This document shows positions 53,681-62,343 of a DNA stretch of 64,000 nt, piece by piece; position 1 is the first letter of the stretch, and every line of letters starts with the position of its first letter. The position numbers were made by a program, and so were the translations under genes. The notes beneath the pieces were generated by a model. It had not been told where the DNA came from and made no database searches. It saw only the letters and a program-made list of their open reading frames with translations. Origin of the DNA: Nitrogeniibacter aestuarii (GTDB lineage Bacteria; Pseudomonadota; Gammaproteobacteria; Burkholderiales; Rhodocyclaceae); NCBI RefSeq assembly GCF_017309585.1, contig NZ_CP071321.1, positions 2,480,001 to 2,544,000 on the forward strand, written 5' to 3'.

Positions 53681-54430
53681 TTAATCGACTTTTTTATCCA
53701 GCGCACTGAGGATGCCGCGCAGAATCCCTACCTCTTCGCGCTCGAGTCGAACCCGTCCGAAGAGCCGCCGGATGCGCGTCATGAGCTTGCGCGGGTTGGC
53801 TGGATCATGGAAACCGCTGCGAACCATCGCAGCCTCCAGATGACCATAGAACCCTTCAACATCGTCAAAGCTTGCAGGCTGACCCAAACCATCGGGCGCT
53901 TCACCTCGTGAAGACAGCGCCATGCGCATCTCGTAGCACAGGATCTGAACGGCCGAAGCGAGATTCAGCGAGCTGTATTCCGGGTTGGTCGGAATCATCA
54001 CCGGCAGGTGACACAAGGCCAGTTCTTCATTCGACAAGCCACTCGTTTCATTTCCGAATACGAGGGCAACATCACCGTGCTGTGCGTACTGCCCAACCTC
54101 GACAGCCGCCTCTCTGGACCACTGCATCGGAAGAGAAAGCTCTCGCCGGCGCGCGGTCATGGCAGCGGCAAAGACAGTGCCCTCGAGCGCCTCTTCAAGC
54201 GTTTCGACGACACGAGCGTTTTCGAGTACATCCGTCGCACCTGACGCCCGTGCGGTGGCAACTTCACTCGGGAAGGCATGAGGAGAGACCAACACCAGCT
54301 GACTCAGGCCCATAGTTTTCATGGCGCGGGCTGCGCCCCCGATATTGCCTGGATGGCTGGTGCGGGTCAGCACCACGCGAACGCGATCAAGCACAGTGGG
54401 GCCTTTCATATTAGAATTCGAGGTTTTCAT
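53681..54430 (-). CDS. trmJ: tRNA (cytidine/uridine-32-2'-O)-methyltransferase TrmJ
   Basis: A 249-residue SPOUT methyltransferase for ribose 32 of certain tRNAs. It shows VVLTRTSHPGNIGGAARAMK near 19 (20 residues), ALVFGNETSGLSNEEL near 122, and IPTNPEYSSLNLASAVQIL near 145, which fit TrmJ rather than other SpoU enzymes. Its place between suhB (divergent) and the isc region is the same as in E. coli. The ATG at 54430 is taken; the ATG at 54409 is an alternative and neither has a clear ribosome-binding site. Confidence 0.92.
   Translation of the reverse strand: MKTSNSNMKGPTVLDRVRVVLTRTSHPGNIGGAARAMKTMGLSQLVLVSPHAFPSEVATARASGATDVLENARVVETLEEALEGTVFAAAMTARRRELSLPMQWSREAAVEVGQYAQHGDVALVFGNETSGLSNEELALCHLPVMIPTNPEYSSLNLASAVQILCYEMRMALSSRGEAPDGLGQPASFDDVEGFYGHLEAAMVRSGFHDPANPRKLMTRIRRLFGRVRLEREEVGILRGILSALDKKVD
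54412..54417 (+). promoter_or_regulatory. -10 candidate for suhB
   Basis: TTAGAAT at 54411-54417 with no clear -35. The same TAGAAT hexamer serves typA and mltD in this window. The transcript would start near 54424 and run 49 bases to the suhB ATG. Confidence 0.35.
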
Positions 54431-54472
54431 TTTTCAGCGAACAGGCATGTCATCCTGTCGCATCGGACTGCA

Positions 54473-55279
54473 ATGCACCCCACGCTCTCCATTGCCATCA
54501 AGGCAGCGCGCCGCGCCGGCAACACCATCAACCGCAACGCCAATGACGTGGACCGGATTCGCGTCGAGGCCAAAGCGGCCAACGACTTCGTCACCGAGGT
54601 GGATCGCGCCGCAGAAGCCGCGATCATCGAGACCTTACTCGACGCCTATCCGGGGCACGGCATTCTAGCAGAAGAGTCGGGCATCTCCGCCGGCAACCCG
54701 GACAGCGAATTCCAGTGGATTATCGACCCGCTCGATGGCACGACCAACTTCATCCACGGGTTTCCTCAGTACGCCGTGTCGATCGCGCTGACAAAAAACG
54801 GCGTGCTTGATCAGGCAGTGGTTTACGACCCCACGCGCAACGAGTTGTTCACCGCCTCGAAAGGCGCAGGGGCAACGCTCAACGAACGTCGCATTCGCGT
54901 CTCGCGCCGTACGAAACTCGCCGAGTCGCTGATCGCCACTGGCTTCCCGTTCCGCGAATTCGACCACGTGGACGCTTACCTGGCCATGTTCAAGGACATC
55001 TGTCAGAAAACGGCCGGCATTCGCCGTCCGGGCTCTGCCGCACTCGACCTGTGCTATGTCGCCTGCGGCCGTGTGGACGGCTTCTGGGAAATGGGCCTGT
55101 CGCCCTGGGACATGGCAGCGGGCGCGCTGATCATTCAGGAAGCGGGCGGACTGATCAGCGATCTTGCGGGCGAGTCGGACTACCTCAAGACCGGTAACTT
55201 GGTCGCCGGGACACCCAAGGTCTTCGGTCAGATGCTCCCCATCATCCAGTCGCACCGGCCCGAAGGCGTCACGGCCTGA
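54473..55279 (+). CDS. suhB: inositol-1-monophosphatase SuhB
   Basis: A 268-residue Mg-dependent phosphatase, also an rRNA antitermination factor in E. coli. The metal-binding motifs are LAEESG near 64, WIIDPLDGTTNFIHG near 83, and GFWEMGLSPWDMAAGALI near 204. The ATG at 54473 gives the family N-terminus (HPTLSIAIKAARRAGNTI). It diverges from trmJ as in E. coli. mutS follows after 13 bases, so suhB probably leads a four-gene operon. Confidence 0.95.
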   Translation: MHPTLSIAIKAARRAGNTINRNANDVDRIRVEAKAANDFVTEVDRAAEAAIIETLLDAYPGHGILAEESGISAGNPDSEFQWIIDPLDGTTNFIHGFPQYAVSIALTKNGVLDQAVVYDPTRNELFTASKGAGATLNERRIRVSRRTKLAESLIATGFPFREFDHVDAYLAMFKDICQKTAGIRRPGSAALDLCYVACGRVDGFWEMGLSPWDMAAGALIIQEAGGLISDLAGESDYLKTGNLVAGTPKVFGQMLPIIQSHRPEGVTA

Positions 55280-55292
55280 TTCTCGCCCGCTT

Positions 55293-57875
55293 ATGACGAA
55301 ATCCACCCTCCGACCACTCGATGGGCACACGCCCATGATGCAGCAGTACATCACGCTCAAGAACGAGTATCCAGAACTGCTGCTGTTCTACCGGATGGGC
55401 GATTTCTACGAACTGTTTTTTGAAGACGCCGAAAAAGCCGCACGCCTGCTCGACATCACGCTGACAACCCGCGGCAAGTCCGCTGGCGAACCGATCAAGA
55501 TGGCCGGGGTGCCGCACCATGCTATCGAGCAGCACTTGGCGCGCTTGGTCAAGCTCGGCGAATCCGTCGTGATTGCTGAGCAAGTCGGCGAACCTGGTGC
55601 CACCAAAGGCCCCATGGAAAGGGCCGTTTCGCGCATCGTCACTCCCGGCACGCTCACCGACGCCGCCCTGCTCGACGACCGTCGCGATGCATTGCTGCTT
55701 GCGCTCCACCTCAATCGGGGCCGTCTCGGGCTGGCGTGGCTGAATCTGGCCAATGGCGATTTGCGCGCGCTCGAATGCGCCCCGGAGCAACTCCAGGCTC
55801 AAATTGAACGACTGCGACCGGCAGAAGTCCTGATTTCCGACGCCCTCAAGCTCCCGCTGATTCACACGCTCGCGCCGGCAACAAAAAAGTTGCCTGACTG
55901 GCAGTTCGACACCGACAACGGACGGCGCCAGCTGACCGAACACTTTGGCACGCGCGACCTGAGTGGCTTCAATGCCGACGAAATGACGGTGGCCCTGGCC
56001 GCACTCGACGCCCTGTATGGCTACGCGAGCAGCACCCAGCAGCAAAGCCTTGGCCATGTCACCGGGCTGCGTGTCGAGTCGGAGTCCGAGTTCATTCGTA
56101 TCGACGCCGCCACCCGCCGCAATCTTGAGTTGACCGAGACACTTCGCGGCGAGGCCTCACCGACCCTGCTCTCCAGCCTCGACACCTGCGTGACCAGCAT
56201 GGGTTCGCGCTGGTTGCGCCACGCCATTCACCATCCGCTGCGCAACCGTCAGCACGTGTCAGACCGCCACGCTGCGGTTGCGGAACTCCTGGGTGACGCG
56301 GGCGATGGAGTCGGCGGTGTCATCCGGTCGCACATGCGTGGCATCGCCGATGTCGAACGGATTACCGCTCGTATCGCACTGCGTTCGGCACGCCCGAGAG
56401 ATCTGTCCTCGTTGCGCGATACGCTCAACACAGTGCCCCGGATCGTCGCCGAACTCGAACTGGCACAGGCCCCGCTGCTGGTGCAGCTTCGGGAAGCACT
56501 CATACCCCCCGCCGAGAGCATGTCGCTTCTGACGCGTGCCATTGCGCCCGAGCCGTCGACTGTCCTGCGCGACGGTGGCGTAATTGCAGAAGGCTACGAC
56601 GAAGAACTCGACGAATTACGCAACATCCAGGCGAACTGCGGCGAATTCCTCATGGCGCTCGAGACCCGTGAGCGCGAGCGTACGGGGATCGCGACGCTGA
56701 AGGTCGAGTACAACCGGGTGCACGGCTTTTACATCGAGATCGGCAAGACCCATTCCGAGAAAGTACCGGACGACTACCGCCGACGTCAGACACTCAAGAA
56801 CGCCGAGCGCTACATCACCCCGGAACTCAAGAGTTTCGAAGACAAAGCGCTATCAGCGCAGGAACGTGCCTTGAGCCGCGAGAAGCTGCTCTATGAGCAG
56901 ATTCTCGACGTACTCGGCGCTGAGATTCCGCCACTCCAGCAAGTGGCGCGCGCACTGGCCACCCTCGACGGTCTTGCCGCGCTCAGCGAAGTAGCCGCGC
57001 GTCACGACTACCGATGCCCGGTACTTTCCGACCAGCCGGGCATTCGCATCGAAGGGGGTCGCCATCCGGTGGTCGAACGCCAGGTGGACGAGTTCATCGC
57101 CAACGGCTGCCGCCTCTCGCCAACCCGGCGCATGCTGATGATCACCGGCCCGAACATGGGCGGTAAATCGACCTTCATGCGCCAGGTGGCCCTGATTACG
57201 CTGATGGCCCACATCGGCAGTTTCGTCCCGGCCGATGAGGCTCACATCGGGCCGATCGACGCCATCTTCACCCGCATCGGCGCGTCCGACGACCTGGCCT
57301 CGGGCCGCTCGACCTTCATGGTCGAGATGACCGAAGCGGCGGCCATCCTCAACGGTGCCACCGAAAACTCGCTGGTGCTCATGGACGAAATCGGCCGTGG
57401 CACCTCGACGTTCGATGGTCTCGCACTGGCCTTTGCCATTGCGCGCCACCTGCTCGAAAAGACCCGCAGCCTGACGCTGTTCGCCACCCACTACTTCGAA
57501 CTGACACGCCTGAACGGCGACTACCCCGAATGCGCAAACGTCCATCTCGATGCCGTCGAGCATGGCCATCGCATCGTGTTTCTGCATGCACTTGAAGAGG
57601 GCCCTGCCAGTCAGAGCTACGGGATCGAAGTGGCGGCACTCGCCGGCATCCCGGCTGCGGTTGTTCGCGATGCTCGCCGCCGTCTTCGTGCCCTGGAAAA
57701 TCGCGAGGTCGGCAGCGACTCCCAGCCTGATCTGTTTGCAGCACTGCCCGTCGAAGAGCCTGAGGCACCTGCCCACCCGGCCGTTGCTGCCCTGGCCGAC
57801 CTGGACCCGGATGACATGAGCCCGCGCGAAGCGCTTGAGCAACTGTACGCGCTCAAGCGTCTCGTCAAGATGTAA
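55293..57875 (+). CDS. mutS: DNA mismatch repair protein MutS
   Basis: An 860-residue mismatch sensor. The mismatch-recognition Phe/Glu pair is in RMGDFYELFFEDA near residue 35. Connector, lever and clamp domains follow (around 125-560). The ATPase has Walker A GPNMGGKSTFMRQ near 618, the STFMVEM signature and Walker B VLMDEIGRGTSTFDG near 696. A C-terminal acidic/proline stretch leads to the short tetramerisation segment. Length is close to E. coli MutS (853). Its stop overlaps the next start (TAATG). mutL is not nearby. Confidence 0.96.
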   Translation: MTKSTLRPLDGHTPMMQQYITLKNEYPELLLFYRMGDFYELFFEDAEKAARLLDITLTTRGKSAGEPIKMAGVPHHAIEQHLARLVKLGESVVIAEQVGEPGATKGPMERAVSRIVTPGTLTDAALLDDRRDALLLALHLNRGRLGLAWLNLANGDLRALECAPEQLQAQIERLRPAEVLISDALKLPLIHTLAPATKKLPDWQFDTDNGRRQLTEHFGTRDLSGFNADEMTVALAALDALYGYASSTQQQSLGHVTGLRVESESEFIRIDAATRRNLELTETLRGEASPTLLSSLDTCVTSMGSRWLRHAIHHPLRNRQHVSDRHAAVAELLGDAGDGVGGVIRSHMRGIADVERITARIALRSARPRDLSSLRDTLNTVPRIVAELELAQAPLLVQLREALIPPAESMSLLTRAIAPEPSTVLRDGGVIAEGYDEELDELRNIQANCGEFLMALETRERERTGIATLKVEYNRVHGFYIEIGKTHSEKVPDDYRRRQTLKNAERYITPELKSFEDKALSAQERALSREKLLYEQILDVLGAEIPPLQQVARALATLDGLAALSEVAARHDYRCPVLSDQPGIRIEGGRHPVVERQVDEFIANGCRLSPTRRMLMITGPNMGGKSTFMRQVALITLMAHIGSFVPADEAHIGPIDAIFTRIGASDDLASGRSTFMVEMTEAAAILNGATENSLVLMDEIGRGTSTFDGLALAFAIARHLLEKTRSLTLFATHYFELTRLNGDYPECANVHLDAVEHGHRIVFLHALEEGPASQSYGIEVAALAGIPAAVVRDARRRLRALENREVGSDSQPDLFAALPVEEPEAPAHPAVAALADLDPDDMSPREALEQLYALKRLVKM

Positions 57876-58780
57876 TGGGCCGCGCGCTCTTTCTTGCCGT
57901 TGTCACCTGCTGGACCCTGACGGCCAATGCGTGGCATTTCGATCTCATCGGCGACACGCCCTACTCCGACTTCGAACGCACACACCTGCCGTCGATGCTC
58001 GCCGAGATCAGCGCCGATGACCCCGCGTTTGTCGTTCATGTGGGCGATATCAAGGCCGGTAGCGCGCGCTGTGACACTTCATTGTTCGAAGACCGGCGAT
58101 CACTCTTCGACACGCTCAACCGCCCTTTAATCTATCTGCCCGGTGACAACGACTGGACCGACTGCCGTCGCAAGAACAACGGGGCCTACGACCCGATGGA
58201 GCGCCTTGAGGTTTTACGCCACATCTTCTTCGACGCATCACGCCCGCTTGGCGGTCAAACCCTCAATGCCGAGTCTCAACAGGGCTTTCCAGAGAACCGC
58301 CGCTGGCAGAAGGACGGCATCGTGTTTGTCACGGTGCATCTGGTGGGCAGTTACGACAACTATGACTCACCTCGAGAACACCGCAAGCGGAGCAACGCCG
58401 GCCGCACCTGGCTGAACGCGGCGGCAACACTCGCCAATGACCGGCAGGCGCGGGCTCTGGTCATTTTTGCCCATGGCGACCCGCACTTCAAAGCGTACGC
58501 CGCCGGGAAGGCCAACAAAGCCTATCTCCCGTTTCTGAACCTGCTGCGCGCCATCGCCGGGCAGGCCAGCCATCAGGTGATCTTCGTGCATGGCGACAGC
58601 CACAACCAGATGATTGACCAACCGCTGCTCCGCGCCGACGGTACCCCGATCGACAACTTCACCCGGGTGCAAAGCTTCGGCTACCCATTCATGGGCTGGG
58701 TGCGATTCTCGGTCACGGATGATCCCGCGCACCCCCTGCAGATCGAGCCTCGCGTGTGGGCACCCGACGACGATTTCTGA
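57875..58780 (+). CDS. secreted calcineurin-like metallophosphoesterase
   Basis: A 301-residue protein with a signal peptide (about residues 1-19, cut near ANA-WHF). It has the ordered metal-site blocks of calcineurin-like phosphoesterases: LIGDTPYSDFE (24-34), VVHVGDIKAG (~52-61), YLPGDNDWTD (GDN-[WH]), AHGDPHF and VHGDSHN. Most members of this branch have a GNH motif where this one has GDNDW, matching a proteobacterial subfamily without known substrate. It should act in the periplasm. It begins inside the mutS stop codon and is followed by a SpeE-like gene after 10 bases. Confidence 0.85.
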   Translation: MGRALFLAVVTCWTLTANAWHFDLIGDTPYSDFERTHLPSMLAEISADDPAFVVHVGDIKAGSARCDTSLFEDRRSLFDTLNRPLIYLPGDNDWTDCRRKNNGAYDPMERLEVLRHIFFDASRPLGGQTLNAESQQGFPENRRWQKDGIVFVTVHLVGSYDNYDSPREHRKRSNAGRTWLNAAATLANDRQARALVIFAHGDPHFKAYAAGKANKAYLPFLNLLRAIAGQASHQVIFVHGDSHNQMIDQPLLRADGTPIDNFTRVQSFGYPFMGWVRFSVTDDPAHPLQIEPRVWAPDDDF

Positions 58781-58790
58781 ACTGAGATTT

Positions 58791-59543
58791 ATGGACAACC
58801 CCATCGACATTCGCGAAGAAGGTGGCGTGCGCTACCTGCATTTCGGCACTGACTGGGTGCAGGGCGCGATGCGCATTCGCACGCCATTCGCGCTCGAACT
58901 GGCTTATACCCGCGAAATGCTCACGGCACTCTTGCTGCATGATGGCCCATGGCCCCGCCGCATTCTGTCGATCGGCCTCGGCGCCGGATCACTGGCGAAA
59001 TTCATCTACCGCAAACTGCCCGATTCACATCACACCATCGTCGAAATCGAACCACGGGTCGCCGCAATTGCGCAAAGCTGTTTCAATCTGCCACGCCCGG
59101 ACAGCCGCATGGCACTGGAGATCGAGGACGGCCTCGCGTTCATGGAACACACCACCGATCAGTGGGATCTGGTGCTTCTCGACGCCTACGATCACGACGT
59201 CAAGACAGGACCATTTACGTCGATTGATTTCTACCGCACAGTGAAATCCAGGCTGAGTGACCAGGGCGTCTTGTCGATCAACCTGTTCAACCGGGCGCGG
59301 CGCTATGAAAGCACCACGTCCCGACTGGGTTACGCGTTCGATGACCGGGCCATTCATTTTCCCTCCACCGACGAAGGAAACTACATCGGCCTGGCGTTCA
59401 ACGGCGAACGGGTGCAGAGCGACGAAGCCACCCTTCGGACGCGCGCCGAGGTGCTCAAGGAAGACACCGGACTGGATCTGCGCCCGGTGATTGCGCGCCT
59501 GCTCAGTGCCGGCAACGCGCGCCACGGAAAACTGGATCTGTAG
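58791..59543 (+). CDS. spermidine synthase-like SAM-binding protein
   Basis: A 250-residue SpeE-fold methyltransferase-like protein. The nucleotide-binding stretch is ILSIGLGAGSLAKFI near 62; IVEIEPRVAAIAQ near 83 and VLLDAYDHDVKTGPF near 126 correspond to the aminopropyltransferase core. The N-terminal beta domain is short and the canonical G-G-G-D-G loop is replaced by G-L-G-A-G-S, so a true spermidine synthase is doubtful. It follows the metallophosphoesterase gene and ends one base before the convergent dnaQ stop. Confidence 0.82.
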   Translation: MDNPIDIREEGGVRYLHFGTDWVQGAMRIRTPFALELAYTREMLTALLLHDGPWPRRILSIGLGAGSLAKFIYRKLPDSHHTIVEIEPRVAAIAQSCFNLPRPDSRMALEIEDGLAFMEHTTDQWDLVLLDAYDHDVKTGPFTSIDFYRTVKSRLSDQGVLSINLFNRARRYESTTSRLGYAFDDRAIHFPSTDEGNYIGLAFNGERVQSDEATLRTRAEVLKEDTGLDLRPVIARLLSAGNARHGKLDL

Positions 59544-59544
59544 A

Positions 59545-60273
59545 CTATTCGGCGGGAGCCTCTGCAGGCTCCGGGAGTAACCACATGCACGCCCCTTTTG
59601 TGGCCTTGGCGATCTCGGACAGCACGTCGTTGTGTGCCTGCAATTCGTCATCCGACGCACGAACGACGCGCAAGGGCGCACGATTACTCAGATCGACACC
59701 ACCGGCCACGTTGTCGGCCGGACCGTCATCGTCATCAAGCCCGATGATGAGACTCTCCTGCCCGCGCGTCATCGCCAGATAGACTTCCGCCAGCAACTCG
59801 GCATCGAGCAAAGCGCCGTGTAGCGTACGCCGCGCATTGTCGATTTCGTAGCGATCGCACAAGGCGTCGAGGGTGGCCTTTTTACCCGGGTTCATCTCCT
59901 TGGCCATCTTGAGCGTATCGATCACCCCGCCACAAATGACGTTCAGTCGATCGCGATTGAGCAGCCCAAGCTCGTTATCAAGAAAACCCACGTCAAAGGC
60001 CGCGTTGTGGATCACCAACTCGCCATCGCGAACGAAATCCTCAAACTCCGCCACGACATCCTTGAAGCGCGGTTTGTCTGCGAGAAATTCGTTGGTGATG
60101 CCATGCACCTCGATCGCGCCAATGTCGATTTCGCGATCCGGGTTGATGTAGACGTGATAGTGGCGCCCGGTCAGCTTGCGATCGACCAGCTCCACACAGC
60201 CGATCTCGATGACGCGATCACCATTGCGCCACTCCAGCCCCGTCGTTTCCGTATCCAGTACGATTTGTCTCAT
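59545..60273 (-). CDS. dnaQ: DNA polymerase III epsilon subunit, 3'-5' proofreading exonuclease
   Basis: A 242-residue DEDDh exonuclease. Exo I is IVLDTETTGLEW (Asp8, Glu10), Exo II is VIHNAAFDVGFLDNELG near 95, and Exo III is ARRTLHGALLDAELLAEVYL near 150 (20 residues; His and Asp). The C-terminal tail after about residue 185 binds the polymerase. Length matches E. coli epsilon (243). It lies 20 bases after rnhA, the same neighbour pair as in E. coli, but here co-directional rather than divergent. Confidence 0.96.
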   Translation of the reverse strand: MRQIVLDTETTGLEWRNGDRVIEIGCVELVDRKLTGRHYHVYINPDREIDIGAIEVHGITNEFLADKPRFKDVVAEFEDFVRDGELVIHNAAFDVGFLDNELGLLNRDRLNVICGGVIDTLKMAKEMNPGKKATLDALCDRYEIDNARRTLHGALLDAELLAEVYLAMTRGQESLIIGLDDDDGPADNVAGGVDLSNRAPLRVVRASDDELQAHNDVLSEIAKATKGACMWLLPEPAEAPAE

Positions 60274-60293
60274 TGCAGCCTGTCCAATCCTTT

Positions 60294-60746
60294 TCAGGCG
60301 CGCGACTTTGCGCGAATGTCATCGACGCCCTGACGCGCCAGCGCGTCGGCGCGCTCGTTTTCCACATGTCCGGCGTGGCCCTTGACCCAGACCCACTCCA
60401 CTTCGTGAGCCGCCTGAGCCTCATCCAGTGCTTTCCACAGATCGGCATTCTTCACCGGTTTTCTGGCCGCCGTCATCCAGCCCTTTTTCTTCCAGCCGTG
60501 AATCCACTCGGAAATCCCTTTTTGCACGTACTGGCTGTCGGTATGGACACGTGCCTTTACCGGTCGTTTGAGCGTCTCGAGCGCGCGGATGACCGCGAGC
60601 AGTTCCATGCGGTTGTTGGTGGTATCGGGCTCGCCACCGTACAAGGTCTTTTCATGTTCGCCCGAACGCAGGATCGCCCCCCAGCCCCCCGGACCGGGAT
60701 TGCCGCTGCACGCACCATCGGTAAATATTTCGACCAGTTCAGTCAT
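60294..60746 (-). CDS. rnhA: ribonuclease HI
   Basis: A 150-residue RNase H1. The DEDD active site is visible as TDGACSGNPGPGGWG (Asp10), NNRMELLAVIRAL (Glu48), HTDSQYVQKG (Asp70) and NERADALARQG (Asp134). Length is close to E. coli RNase HI (155). It overlaps the upstream methyltransferase gene by eight bases. Confidence 0.97.
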   Translation of the reverse strand: MTELVEIFTDGACSGNPGPGGWGAILRSGEHEKTLYGGEPDTTNNRMELLAVIRALETLKRPVKARVHTDSQYVQKGISEWIHGWKKKGWMTAARKPVKNADLWKALDEAQAAHEVEWVWVKGHAGHVENERADALARQGVDDIRAKSRA

Positions 60747-61530
60747 TCATGTTCCTGTAACCATTGACGACCCGGCGCCCTCGCTGGGTCACGGGCGCAA
60801 GCGCCTTGACGGCCGCCTTCTTCGTTCGCCACTTGGGCTGTATGAGTCGCATTCCATGCACGCGCTTGATGGCGTGCATCATGTAAACACCGCCACATAC
60901 CGGCCACCATCGTTGCCCGGCCTTGTCCATGAAGCGGAATCGTTCAATCCACTTGGCCTGCGCCATGGGCGGCGCATAGACGCCAAAACGTCCACTTCGT
61001 GCGTCGAAGCTCAACAACTCGAGCCAATCCTTGAGCCGCCCCACCGACAGGTAATGCCCGCGCCATGGAAAGTGAATGCGCTGACGTTTGGTGAGTCGGC
61101 GCAAGCCCCACAGGCTCGCCGGATTGAAACCAGAGATGATCAGCTGCCCTTCAGGCACCAGTATTCGCTCGACCTCACGCAACACCTGATGCGGATTGGC
61201 CGAAAAACCGAGCACATGCGGCAACAGAACCAGATCCACACTGCCGGACTCGAAAGGAAGTGCTTCGGGCAAGGCAAAAACGTCGCCTTCCTTGGCCGCA
61301 CCGTGCCCGGGCGCCGCACACATGTGATGGGCCGGGATGCGATTGTTGCGCAGAAAATCGAATTGGGTCATGCCCACCTGCACGGCGTGGTAACCGAACA
61401 TATCGGATACCATGTCGTCAAAACACGCGGCCTCCCAGCCCATGACGTACTGGCCGACAGGCGATTCGAGCCATCGGTCGAGGTCCTGGACTTGCTCGGC
61501 AGGTGTCAGTGGACGTTTTTGAGGAGACAT
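60739..61530 (-). CDS. SAM-dependent methyltransferase (YafS-like)
   Basis: A 263-residue class I methyltransferase. The SAM-binding region is degenerate (HMCAAPGHGAAKEGDVFAL near 82) followed by LPFESGSVDLVLLPHVLGF and ILVPEGQLIISGFNPASLWG. The order gloB | this gene-rnhA-dnaQ is that of E. coli gloB | yafS-rnhA-dnaQ, so it is the YafS counterpart; that family has no known substrate. The ATG at 61530 overlaps the gloB start on the other strand and has a weak ribosome-binding site. Confidence 0.87.
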   Translation of the reverse strand: MSPQKRPLTPAEQVQDLDRWLESPVGQYVMGWEAACFDDMVSDMFGYHAVQVGMTQFDFLRNNRIPAHHMCAAPGHGAAKEGDVFALPEALPFESGSVDLVLLPHVLGFSANPHQVLREVERILVPEGQLIISGFNPASLWGLRRLTKRQRIHFPWRGHYLSVGRLKDWLELLSFDARSGRFGVYAPPMAQAKWIERFRFMDKAGQRWWPVCGGVYMMHAIKRVHGMRLIQPKWRTKKAAVKALAPVTQRGRRVVNGYRNMND

Positions 61531-62290
61531 GATGATGCAGATAGTTCCGATCCCGGCTTTCAACGACAACTATATCTGGTTGATGCACGATGGACGCAAC
61601 GCGCTCATGGTCGATCCGGGCGACGCGAAGCCCGTGCAGGATTTTATCGTGCAAAACGATCTGACGCTCCGCGCAATTCTCATCACCCATCATCACATGG
61701 ACCACACCGGTGGATTGCCGGCGTTCGCACAACAGTGCCCGGTGTTCGGCCCAAGCACCGAAATGATCACCGGCGTCACGCAACCGGTTCATGAAGGTGA
61801 TGAAATCCGGATACCTCACATGGAGGTCACATTCAGGGTACTCGACATGCCCGGACATACGCTCGGTCACGTGGCGTACGTCGGGCCGGATCTGGTGTTC
61901 TGTGGCGACACGCTTTTCAGTGCCGGCTGCGGGCGCCTATTCGAAGGGTCTCCCGCCCAGATGCGCGACTCGCTCACCAAACTGGCACAGCTGCCGCCGT
62001 CGACGCGAGTGTTCTGCACCCATGAATACACCCTGGCCAATCTCGCCTTTTCGCAAGCGGCCGAACCGGATAACCCGGACAGGGACGAATGGCTTGCCCG
62101 GTGCCAGCGGCTCAGAGCGGAAGGCAAACCGACCCTGCCGACAACAATCGGCCTTGAGCGCAAGATCAATCCGTTCCTGCGCGTCCAGGAGCCGAGCCTG
62201 ATCGAAGGCCTCAGCGGCTATGTCGGCCACGTGCCGAAAGATCCGGCTCATGCCTTTGCCGCGCTGAGGGAATGGAAAAACAATTTCTGA
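61529..62290 (+). CDS. gloB: hydroxyacylglutathione hydrolase (glyoxalase II)
   Basis: A 253-residue metallo-beta-lactamase-fold enzyme that hydrolyses S-D-lactoylglutathione in methylglyoxal detoxification. It opens IVPIPAFNDNYIWLM, has the metal motif THHHMDHTGG near 52, and the C-terminal RKINPFLRVQEP typical of GloB. Three consecutive ATG codons (61529, 61532, 61535) follow GAGGAG at 61521-61526; spacing favours the second or third. Divergent from the YafS-like gene with overlapping start codons. Confidence 0.95.
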   Translation: MMMQIVPIPAFNDNYIWLMHDGRNALMVDPGDAKPVQDFIVQNDLTLRAILITHHHMDHTGGLPAFAQQCPVFGPSTEMITGVTQPVHEGDEIRIPHMEVTFRVLDMPGHTLGHVAYVGPDLVFCGDTLFSAGCGRLFEGSPAQMRDSLTKLAQLPPSTRVFCTHEYTLANLAFSQAAEPDNPDRDEWLARCQRLRAEGKPTLPTTIGLERKINPFLRVQEPSLIEGLSGYVGHVPKDPAHAFAALREWKNNF

Positions 62291-62343
62291 ACGACCGTTG
62301 AGCGCCGGCAGAGGTTTGATAACCCTCGGGCACCCGCCCCGTT

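Noticed and set aside
56853..57842. 329-codon open frame opposite the mutS ATPase domain
   Set aside because: Antisense shadow; the sense strand carries all MutS motifs.
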